In this document: in pieces, positions 1-5,355 of the stretch
How the letters are laid out: the number at the start of each line of letters is the position of its first letter
Position numbering within the stretch: position 1 is the stretch's first letter
Assembly: GCA_030673725.1 (NCBI GenBank)
Contig: DAOVIL010000024.1
Coordinates: 1-7,172, forward strand
DNA: 7,172 bases
Direction: 5' to 3'
DNA from: Candidatus Aenigmatarchaeota archaeon
GTDB taxonomy: Archaea > Aenigmatarchaeota > Aenigmatarchaeia > QMZP01
The notes under the pieces: generated by a model
Databases searched by the model: none
Told to the model about the DNA's origin: nothing
What the model saw: only the letters and a program-made list of their open reading frames with translations
Made by a program: the position numbers and the translations under genes

Positions 1-738
1 AACGGCGAGCACGTCCTTGGGGAGCCAGGCCAGGGGTTCTACCTGGACATAGACCTCGGAAGCTATCCTTTTGTCACCTCATCCAACCCCACACCAGGGG
101 GGGCGCTCAGCGGCCTGGGTATACCTCCCCACTACATAAGGGATGTTATAGGAATCACCAGGGCGTACAACGCAAGGGTTGGGGAAGGCCCCTTCCCAGG
201 AGAGTGGGGAGATTACGAGGAAGTGAAGAGGCGGGAGGACCCGAACTTCGGCGGCTCCAAGCCCAAGCCCCTTACAGACGAGGAGATAGCGAAGGCGATG
301 TCAGGCGACAGGTACTGGATGGGCAGGTGGGTGAGGGTCGACGGCAATGAGCGCGGCACGACCACTGACAGGCCCAGGAGGACGGGAGAGCCGAACTGGG
401 AGCTCCTGAAGCATGCAGGAAGGGTCATAGGCGTGACAAACTGGGCCATCACAAAGATAGACGTGATGGGAGGCAAGCCTGTCAGGCCGATACTTGAGTA
501 CAAAGAAAACGGCAACCACGTCTACGGCAAGAATTACAGCTGGCCAGCTATAACGGACAGCATGGCCAGGGAGATGGTCGAGAGCGGTTTTGATGCCTTC
601 CCCAGCGGCGTGCAGAGGTTCCTGATAGACTATGCAGTGTTTACAGGCAGGCCTGTGGGGTATGCATCCATACACAAGGCAAGGAACATGACTGTGACAA
701 AGGACGTGTTCGAAAGAACAAGAGAAGCGATTGGCTGA
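1..738 (+). CDS. purA: Adenylosuccinate synthetase, C-terminal part (5' end outside window)
   Basis: Makes adenylosuccinate from IMP, aspartate and GTP in AMP synthesis, in the cytosol. The reading frame is open from base 1 and codes 245 residues before TGA. Recognisable family blocks, counted from the window edge, are LDIDLGSYPFVTSSN (15-29), the TRAYNARVGEGPFPGEW stretch (53-69), GNERGTTTDRPRRTG (115-129), which corresponds to the conserved GNEFGxTTGRxRRxGW nucleotide/substrate region, and ITKIDVMGG (150-158). The C-terminus is shorter than in bacterial enzymes; the family's usual STGPDR region is represented by VGYASIHKARNMTV. The block that is usually EGAQG reads EPGQG here, a mild departure. 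It is convergent with the antiporter gene, with one base between the stop codons, and has no evident functional tie to the hydrogenase genes. Family assignment is secure; the N-terminal GTP-binding part cannot be inspected. Confidence 0.93.
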   Translation, partial: NGEHVLGEPGQGFYLDIDLGSYPFVTSSNPTPGGALSGLGIPPHYIRDVIGITRAYNARVGEGPFPGEWGDYEEVKRREDPNFGGSKPKPLTDEEIAKAMSGDRYWMGRWVRVDGNERGTTTDRPRRTGEPNWELLKHAGRVIGVTNWAITKIDVMGGKPVRPILEYKENGNHVYGKNYSWPAITDSMAREMVESGFDAFPSGVQRFLIDYAVFTGRPVGYASIHKARNMTVTKDVFERTREAIG

Positions 739-739
739 A

Positions 740-2110
740 TCACTTCTTTTTCTTCTCTTCCTTCAGGGGAATCTTGGTCTTCTTGACAGCGGCCTTCCCT
801 GCCTTCACGACCTCTCCCTTCTCCTTCTTGGCGGGAGGCTTGACCTCAGCGTATTCTGTCAGCTCCACCTTCTCGCCCGCAAGCTCAGCAGGCAGCTTCT
901 CCCTCATCATGATGGCGACTATGGAGCTGAACAGGACAGAGAGCAGCACTATCAGGAATATTATGTTCAGTATCACATTGGCCACTACAGGATAGCCTAT
1001 GCCTATTATGACAGTGGCCACTATGGGTGCCATGGCAGCGGCTGCGAGCCCCCTGGGAGCGACAAAGCTTACCAGCATCATCTCCTTCCTGGAAAGGTCT
1101 TTCCTGATATCCTTGCCAAGCGTCGGATAGACGAATATGGGCCTGAACAGGAAGACAGCGACGAAGAACACCAGCACCATCAGCGTCTGAGTCATGGTAA
1201 GCGTGAACATTATCTGCGCTCCCAGGAGGGTGAAGACTGATATCCTCAGCATCTCTGACAGCTGGTCCTCGAATGCCCTGACCTCCTTCTTCTCCCTGAA
1301 CACCAAGTTGCCTGCCAGTATGCCGCAGACAGCGACAGCCAGCATGCCTGAGCCGCCTATAATCTCCGCAAGCGTGTAGGTTATGAGGGCAACCGCCAGG
1401 AGAAGGAGCGGGGTGTACTGCCTGAGCATCCCCTTCATGACCTTTGAGACAGCAAGCCCTATTATTATGCCTGTGCCCACGCCAGAGGCAACCATCATCC
1501 AGAACTGGGTGGCATATCTCATGGGCTCGAACAGCGCGCCTGGCTGCAGGACAACCAGGTCAAGGAATATGATGGGCAGAAGGACAGTCAGCGGAGCGTT
1601 GAATATCGACTCTATCTTCAGTATGGCTATTGCCTTCCTGGATTTTGAGAGGATGTTCTCGAAAGCCAGCAGGACCCCTGTCCCAGTGCCCCCGATGACT
1701 GCGGCCAGCAGGAAGGAGTATACCCAGTCTATGCCGAATATCAGGTGGGCCACCACCCCCAGGATGATGGTATTGAATATCACCCCGATTATGGCCAGGT
1801 TGACAGAAACATTGGAGAACTTCTTGAACGCGCTGAAGCTCAGGTTGAAAGCGCCTGTGAACACTATCATTATCAGCGCCAGCACCCTGAGAAAATCAGG
1901 CACAGAGCCCATTGCCGTGACGTCCACCAGGGTAAAAGTGAGCATGTTGCTTATGGCAGGGTTGTTGAACACAGTCGGCCCCATCAGGAGCCCCAGCATG
2001 AGCAGGAAGAATGCGTCAGGAACACCGTACTTCCTGCAGATGTTCGCTATTATCACGCCGAAACCGAGCAGGAAGGCGAAGTAGGTGACAGTGGTCACAA
2101 TATCCAGCAT
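740..2110 (-). CDS. NhaP/CPA-type cation:proton antiporter homologue with altered ion-site motifs
   Basis: A 456-residue polytopic membrane protein with roughly 12 hydrophobic segments between residues 5 and 402 and a charged cytosolic tail (403-456) that is very Lys-rich. Family marks are SGMLAVAVCGILAGN (254-268), the F-x-APRG block (349-354), which holds the conserved transporter arginine, and an ESIFNAPL segment (167-174) matching the ESxxNDPL helix of NhaP. Two ion-site positions depart from NhaP: the TDP motif of the neighbouring helix reads TGT (142-144), and the Asp of the ND pair is Ala172. Glu167, Ser168 and Asn171 remain. Such proteins exchange Na+ or K+ for H+; whether this one can is uncertain. 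It lies 30 bp downstream of the hydrogenase operon on the same strand, but an oligo-T tract and a TATA-like site in the gap suggest a separate transcript. Fold assignment is firm; substrate is unknown. Confidence 0.85.
   Translation of the reverse strand: MLDIVTTVTYFAFLLGFGVIIANICRKYGVPDAFFLLMLGLLMGPTVFNNPAISNMLTFTLVDVTAMGSVPDFLRVLALIMIVFTGAFNLSFSAFKKFSNVSVNLAIIGVIFNTIILGVVAHLIFGIDWVYSFLLAAVIGGTGTGVLLAFENILSKSRKAIAILKIESIFNAPLTVLLPIIFLDLVVLQPGALFEPMRYATQFWMMVASGVGTGIIIGLAVSKVMKGMLRQYTPLLLLAVALITYTLAEIIGGSGMLAVAVCGILAGNLVFREKKEVRAFEDQLSEMLRISVFTLLGAQIMFTLTMTQTLMVLVFFVAVFLFRPIFVYPTLGKDIRKDLSRKEMMLVSFVAPRGLAAAAMAPIVATVIIGIGYPVVANVILNIIFLIVLLSVLFSSIVAIMMREKLPAELAGEKVELTEYAEVKPPAKKEKGEVVKAGKAAVKKTKIPLKEEKKKK
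744..764 (+). terminator. T-rich terminator for purA, inside the convergent gene
   Basis: Six bases after the purA stop the plus strand becomes T/C-rich, with a T5 run at 747-751 and further TT pairs to 763. Archaeal RNA polymerase commonly terminates at such U-rich stretches without a hairpin. The same bases on the other strand encode the lysine-rich C-terminus (KEEKKKK) of the antiporter homologue. The terminator function is inferred; the T-rich tract is seen. Confidence 0.45.
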
Positions 2111-2130
2111 GTATATTATTTCACTTTTCT

Positions 2131-2140
2131 TATTAAAAAA
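2131..2140 (-). promoter_or_regulatory. TATA-like promoter of the antiporter homologue, overlapping an operon terminator
   Basis: On the minus strand the sequence TTTTTTAATA is centred about 25 bases before the ATG at 2110, the spacing expected for an archaeal TATA box driving a leaderless transcript. No convincing Shine-Dalgarno sequence precedes that ATG (only a weak AAGTGAAAT), which supports leaderless initiation. This is inferred from position and composition. Confidence 0.4.
2135..2140 (-). terminator. Oligo-T tract ending the hydrogenase operon
   Basis: Six consecutive T residues on the minus strand follow directly after the TAG of the NuoI-like gene. This is a plausible archaeal oligo-U terminator for the seven-gene operon, without a stem-loop. 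The same T tract forms part of the TATA-like element of the next gene, so read-through is possible. Confidence 0.4.
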
Positions 2141-2461
2141 CTATTTTACAACCAGTTTTTCCCTGTCACTGCCGGCAGTCTCGAAATCAGTCGACCATGT
2201 TATCGCTTTCGCGGGGCAGGTGTCCACGCACAGCCCGCACTGCATGCACTGCGTCAGGTTGAACTCTATCTTCCCTTTCCTGATGAACCTTATCGCGACA
2301 GACGGGCAGACAGCCACGCACTTCTTGCACCCTATGCACTTCTTGGGGTGGTACTCCAGCTTTCCCCTGAACCTCCTGAAAACCGGCACCTTCTCTTTCG
2401 GGTACTTCCTTGTGAAAGGCTTCCTGAAAAGGTTTCCCAATGCCTCGAAAGTCAATGACAT
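2141..2461 (-). CDS. NuoI/MbhN/EchF-like 2x[4Fe-4S] ferredoxin subunit of group 4 hydrogenase
   Basis: A 106-residue polyferredoxin that would carry electrons from a soluble ferredoxin to the small subunit on the cytosolic arm of the complex. Two complete CxxCxxCxxxCP motifs are visible: Cys42, 45, 48, 52 and Cys72, 75, 78, 82. The lead-in FRGKLEYHPKKCIGC and the tail TDFETAGSDREKLVV are typical of the NuoI family in respiratory and hydrogenase complexes. The ATG follows the TAG of the NuoH-like gene directly (TAGATG), with GGTGGTG about 7 bases upstream acting as ribosome binding site. It is the last gene of the operon and is followed immediately by an oligo-T tract. Both cluster sites are intact. 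Complex I is the alternative context, but the hydrogenase-type large subunit in the same operon decides for hydrogenase. Confidence 0.92.
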   Translation of the reverse strand: MSLTFEALGNLFRKPFTRKYPKEKVPVFRRFRGKLEYHPKKCIGCKKCVAVCPSVAIRFIRKGKIEFNLTQCMQCGLCVDTCPAKAITWSTDFETAGSDREKLVVK

Positions 2462-3313
2462 CTAGAACACCACCAGCCTTAATATCTCAATCACTGCAAC
2501 CGCCAGCACAGGCACGTATATCTTGAAGACCTGGTCGACCCTGAACCTGCTCGTGGTCGCCTTGGCCAGCGAGAACAGGAAAACAAAGGCCAGGGTTGCG
2601 ACAGCGAACCAGATTATGTGGATGGGCCCGAACAGCAGGAACACCAGGAAGAACATGAAGAAGGCGGACTTCACCTGCCTTGCCAGCTCCATCCAGGCAA
2701 GCCCCCTGGCGCTGAACTCTGTCTTGTAGCCGTGCAGTATCTCTGTCTCTGCCTCGGCCGTGTCAAAGGGCGTTATCTTGTTCTCTATCGACACCACGAA
2801 CAGCATGCATACCGTGGCGAGCGGGGCTGCCATGAGGTTCAGCCCTGCAGGATACGCGGCGAAGGAGGTCACGTTCGCGGCTATCACGAACGCGAAGACA
2901 GACGCAGCCAGCACCATCTCGTACGCCACCATGGTTATTATCTCCCTCATGGAGCCCACTATCCCGTAAGGGCTGTTGGACGCGAACCCGACCAGCACGT
3001 AAAAACCGGAGCAGAGTATGGTTATGTATACCAGGAGTATGAAGTCGTACTGGAAGGACACTATCTGGAAGGGTATGAACAGGAACAGGACAAAGCTGGA
3101 CAGGAAGTACAGGAAGGGGCAGAACCTGAAGAACGCATTGTCATTCCCCATGGAATCAGACTTCCCCTTCTCCAGGAGCTTCCTCAGGTCCAGGAAAGGC
3201 TGCCATACAGGCGGGCCTATCCTGTTGTGGAAGCGCGCTATCAGCTTCCTCCTTATGCCCTCGAACACCATGCTAATGGGTAGGGCAAACACTAGGAATA
3301 TTATTTCCCACAT
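2462..3313 (-). CDS. NuoH/MbhM/EchB-like membrane anchor subunit of group 4 hydrogenase
   Basis: A 283-residue membrane subunit that joins the hydrophilic arm to the membrane arm and is thought to couple redox chemistry to ion movement. About eight hydrophobic segments are visible (around 1-18, 64-86, 90-112, 125-147, 157-176, 217-237, 233-250, 265-283). Conserved family blocks are HNRIGPPVWQPFLDLRKLL (29-47) and ITPFDTAEAETEILHGYKTE (180-199), whose acidic residues line the cavity that holds quinone in complex I, followed by SRFRVDQVFKIY (255-266). The start is well fixed: AGGAGG lies four bases before the ATG, inside the 3' end of the large-subunit gene, which it overlaps by 41 bases in another frame. 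Length fits the family. It directly abuts the NuoI-like gene. Confidence 0.93.
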   Translation of the reverse strand: MWEIIFLVFALPISMVFEGIRRKLIARFHNRIGPPVWQPFLDLRKLLEKGKSDSMGNDNAFFRFCPFLYFLSSFVLFLFIPFQIVSFQYDFILLVYITILCSGFYVLVGFASNSPYGIVGSMREIITMVAYEMVLAASVFAFVIAANVTSFAAYPAGLNLMAAPLATVCMLFVVSIENKITPFDTAEAETEILHGYKTEFSARGLAWMELARQVKSAFFMFFLVFLLFGPIHIIWFAVATLAFVFLFSLAKATTSRFRVDQVFKIYVPVLAVAVIEILRLVVF

Positions 3314-4445
3314 ACTTCCTCCTGAACTCCTCCTCGCTCATGTCCTCGGCCTTCCCGTCCTTCACCACCATCACCCTCTCCATGCACGCGAAGCATGGGT
3401 CAAGCGAACCTAGTATCACTGGTATGTCGCCTATCTCCCTTCCCTTCAGCATGCCCTCCAGGGATATTATGTTCGAGAAGGTGGGCGTCCTTATCTTCGC
3501 CCTCTTTATGATGCCGTTCTCTGCCTTTATGAAATGGAAGTCCTCGCCCCTTGGCGCCTCTGACCTTCCCGTGGACTCGAAGGTCGCCCCTGCAAAGCTC
3601 CCCCATTTCGGCAGCCTGGTCTTGGGCATCTCCGACAAGGCCTCCCTTACCAGCTCTATGGACTGCAATGTCTCCCTCAGCCTCACCAGCGTCCTGGCGT
3701 AGGAATCGCCGACCTTCTCCAGGACAGGCTCGAACCCGAGCTCCCTGTAAACAGGTATGTGCTTCCTCACGTCTATGTTCACCCCAGAGCCCCTGGCGAC
3801 AGGACCCACGACACCCATCCTCTCTGCCCCGTCCTTCGTTATGGTCCCGACCCCCCTGAGCCTGGCCTTCATTATGCTGTCAGACCTGAAGGTCTTGAGG
3901 TAACCCTTCACCTTCTTCTCCACCCTTGCGAGCTTCCTGAGCATGAAGTTCTCCATGTCCTTTGTCAGGTCAAACCTCGCGCTCCTGAGCTTGCTGAAGT
4001 TGTGGTGTATCCTTCCCCCTGTTATCTTCTCGAACACGTCCAGGGTGTGCTCCCTCTCCTTCCAGAAGAACATGAACAGCATCTTGTAGCCGAGTATGTT
4101 CGCCATGTGCCCTGTCCACAGCATGTGCGAGTTTATCCTCTCCAGCTCCAGCTCTATCACCCTCAGGAGCTTGACCTTCTTGGCAGGGTCTATCTTCATC
4201 CCCCTCTCCACGCAGTCCAGGAAGGCGGTGGAGTGCGACGTGGGGCATATCCCGCACACCCTCTGCACTATGTACAGGGCCTTCTCCAGGCTCTTGTTCT
4301 CCAGCAGGAACTCTATCCCCCTGTGTATGTAGCCCAGCCTTATACTGGCCTCCTGTATGTAGTTGCCCTTCAGGGAGACCCTCAGTCACGTGGGCTCCTT
4401 GAGGCTCGGGTGCTGCGGGCCTATGGGCATGGTGAAGTCATGCAT
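3273..4445 (-). CDS. [NiFe] hydrogenase large subunit, group 4 (MbhL/EchE-like), interrupted by in-frame TGA at codon 20
   Basis: Catalytic subunit carrying the NiFe(CN)2CO site that reduces protons or oxidises H2. From the ATG at 4445 it has 391 codons. Both metal-binding pairs are present: RVCGIC (Cys64, Cys67) and DPCFAC (Cys351, Cys354), so it is a true hydrogenase and not a NuoD-type complex I subunit. Other family blocks are GPVARGSGVNID and the ESTGRSEAPRGE stretch. After Arg357 a 33-residue tail remains that a maturation protease would normally remove. The start is supported by AGGAGG 8 bases upstream and by the conserved N-terminal block PIGPQHPSLKEP directly after it. Codon 20 is TGA (4386-4388), after which the frame continues with LRVSLKG and RLGYIHRGIE, as expected for the family. 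The only later GTG/ATG that could restart (GTG at 4268) would delete that conserved region. Whether the gene is functional therefore depends on that codon. It overlaps the NuoC-like gene by 8 bases and the NuoH-like gene by 41. Confidence 0.88.
4386..4388 (-). other. In-frame TGA within the hydrogenase large-subunit gene (codon 20)
   Basis: The codon sits between the conserved N-terminal block ending KEPT and the resumed frame LRVSLKG. No frame change is needed to continue, so this is a single-codon interruption rather than an indel. The position is a variable one in the family (P. furiosus MbhL has Lys here, as I recall it). TGA ends at least seven genes in this window, so reassignment as a sense codon is unlikely. 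Confidence 0.85.
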
Positions 4446-4779
4446 GCTTGTGGCCTCCTTTCCTGAGGGGCGGCGGCCCCTTATAATCCTCAGGCAGGAA
4501 CAGCTTGTCGTGCAGCCTCCTGTTCCCGTGGAACTCCACGCCGAAGAAGTCGTGTATCTCCCTCTCGAACAGCTCTGCCACAGGGAATGTGCCCATTATG
4601 GAATCCACCACAGGCTTCTTCAGGGGGGCCCTGACTGTGAGCGTGATGTCCTCCCCCCTCTCGCCGAATATGTAGTCCAGCCTGAAGATGTCCTTCTCCT
4701 GGATGCACACTATGGCGACCAGCCTCTTATTTGCCTTTCCTGCCTCGAGCAGCAGTTCCTTTCTGTTTACTTCCATCAT
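4438..4779 (-). CDS. NuoC/MbhK/EchD-like subunit of group 4 hydrogenase
   Basis: A 113-residue soluble subunit of the hydrophilic arm that packs on the large subunit and has no cofactor. The hallmark is the C-terminal half: FEREIHDFFGVEFHGNRRL, then the KLFLPEDYKGPPPLRKG stretch, matching the ERE-x-DxFG-x-x-F and LPEDW-x-G-x-PLRKD signature of the NuoC family. The N-terminal half (RLVAIVCIQEKDIFRLDYIF) fits the short EchD-like form. Two adjacent ATGs (4779, 4776) are possible; GGTGGAG lies just upstream of the first. No other ATG is available downstream, so the 53-base out-of-frame overlap with the end of the small-subunit gene is probably real. The gene ends with TGA, overlapping the large-subunit start by 8 bases. 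Confidence 0.9.
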   Translation of the reverse strand: MMEVNRKELLLEAGKANKRLVAIVCIQEKDIFRLDYIFGERGEDITLTVRAPLKKPVVDSIMGTFPVAELFEREIHDFFGVEFHGNRRLHDKLFLPEDYKGPPPLRKGGHKHA

Positions 4780-5185
4780 TCTCCACCATCAGCTTTACTA
4801 TGGCATTTATTATTGCCTCAGGCCTGGGAGGGCACCCAGGCACGTACATGTCGACTGGTATGACCTCGTCCACCCTCTTCTTTATATTGTATGTGAACCT
4901 GAACGGCCCTCCCGAGCACCCGCATATCCCGACAGCTATCACCTTCTTGTCAGGGCTCATCTGCCTGTACCCGTTCACCAGCCTCTTCCTGGACTGCTCC
5001 GTGAGTGCGCCCGACACTATCAGTATGTCAGCATGCCTGGCGCTTGACTTGAGGATGGCCCCGAACCTCTCTATGTCATACCTGGGGGTTATGAGGGCCA
5101 CCACCTCCAGCGCGCACCCGTTGCACCCGCCGCTGTTGAAGTAGCTCACCCAGGGCGACTTCTTAATGCTGTTCCTCAGACCCAT
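4727..5185 (-). CDS. NuoB/MbhJ/EchC-like small subunit of group 4 [NiFe] hydrogenase
   Basis: A 152-residue electron-transfer subunit with one [4Fe-4S] cluster next to the NiFe site. The four ligands are visible: Cys21 and Cys24 in the GGCNGC motif, Cys88 in the VGICGCSGG motif and Cys118 in the VPGCPPRPEAI motif. TPRYDIERFG (33-42) is also typical. The ATG at 5185 was chosen because it starts just before the conserved N-terminus and has GGTGATG just upstream; a longer GTG start at 5248 would run through the coding sequence of the 59-residue membrane protein. There is no signal peptide, as expected for a cytosol-facing group 4 enzyme. After the conserved fold ends, a 17-residue tail rich in Lys, Arg and Gly follows (136-152); most of it lies in the overlap with the NuoC-like gene. 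Confidence 0.93.
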   Translation of the reverse strand: MGLRNSIKKSPWVSYFNSGGCNGCALEVVALITPRYDIERFGAILKSSARHADILIVSGALTEQSRKRLVNGYRQMSPDKKVIAVGICGCSGGPFRFTYNIKKRVDEVIPVDMYVPGCPPRPEAIINAIVKLMVENDGSKQKGTAARGRKGK

Positions 5186-5355
5186 GGCATCACCAACGCA
5201 AGTATGACTGCGAATATCACGAGCATGGCCAGGGTCCCGAACAGCCACTTCCTGTTCAGGAAGCTCTCATACCTTTTGGGCGTCACCTTCTCGGGGCTTT
5301 CCCATTCCCCGCCCATGTATGTCGTCCTCTTCTTTGCCTTCTTCCTGGCCATCAT
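5176..5355 (-). CDS. 59-residue single-span membrane protein, positional counterpart of MbhI
   Basis: A small gene with no assigned family. The protein has a basic N-terminus (RKKAKKR, 4-10), a TTYMGGEWESP segment (11-21), an amphiphilic stretch (RYESFLNRKW, 28-37) and one hydrophobic span (about 38-57). It starts ATGATG; the first ATG overlaps the TGA of the NuoM-like gene (ATGA), with an AGGGGGG tract just upstream. It ends with TGA 10 bases inside the small-subunit gene. Its fit in the operon with coupled overlaps on both sides makes it a real gene. By position, between the NuoM-like and NuoB-like genes, it matches mbhI, which in membrane-bound hydrogenase supplies a transmembrane segment and lateral helix. 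The YMGGE motif resembles the Y-x-GGE/YxCGE segment near the C-terminus of NuoL-type subunits, so it may be a split-off tail of the pump subunit. That role is inference. Confidence 0.75.
   Translation of the reverse strand: MMARKKAKKRTTYMGGEWESPEKVTPKRYESFLNRKWLFGTLAMLVIFAVILALVMPWV

Noticed and set aside
1383..2084. Long open frame on the plus strand (233 codons) opposite the antiporter homologue
   Set aside because: It is a shadow of a hydrophobic minus-strand gene, with no recognisable motif and low-complexity composition; the opposite strand codes an unmistakable transporter.
3273..4268. Large subunit starting at GTG 4268 as a natural short form
   Set aside because: It would remove the conserved PIGPQHP and RLGYIHRGIE regions, has no well-spaced ribosome binding site, and leaves an upstream AGGAGG-ATG with conserved coding sequence unexplained.
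4386..4388. TGA read as selenocysteine or reassigned to Trp
   Set aside because: Known hydrogenase selenocysteine sits in the C-terminal metal-binding motif, which here has both Cys. TGA is the usual stop in neighbouring genes and Trp is written TGG, so neither is the first explanation; readthrough is not excluded.
3759..4466. 235-codon plus-strand frame opposite the hydrogenase large subunit
   Set aside because: The composition (His, Leu, Pro, Tyr and Val excess) is typical of an antisense shadow of a G/C-rich coding strand, and it lies opposite conserved catalytic motifs.
4727..5248. Longer small subunit starting at GTG 5248
   Set aside because: The extra 21 residues lie entirely over the 59-residue membrane protein gene and are not family-like; ATG 5185 with GGTGATG upstream fits the conserved N-terminus.
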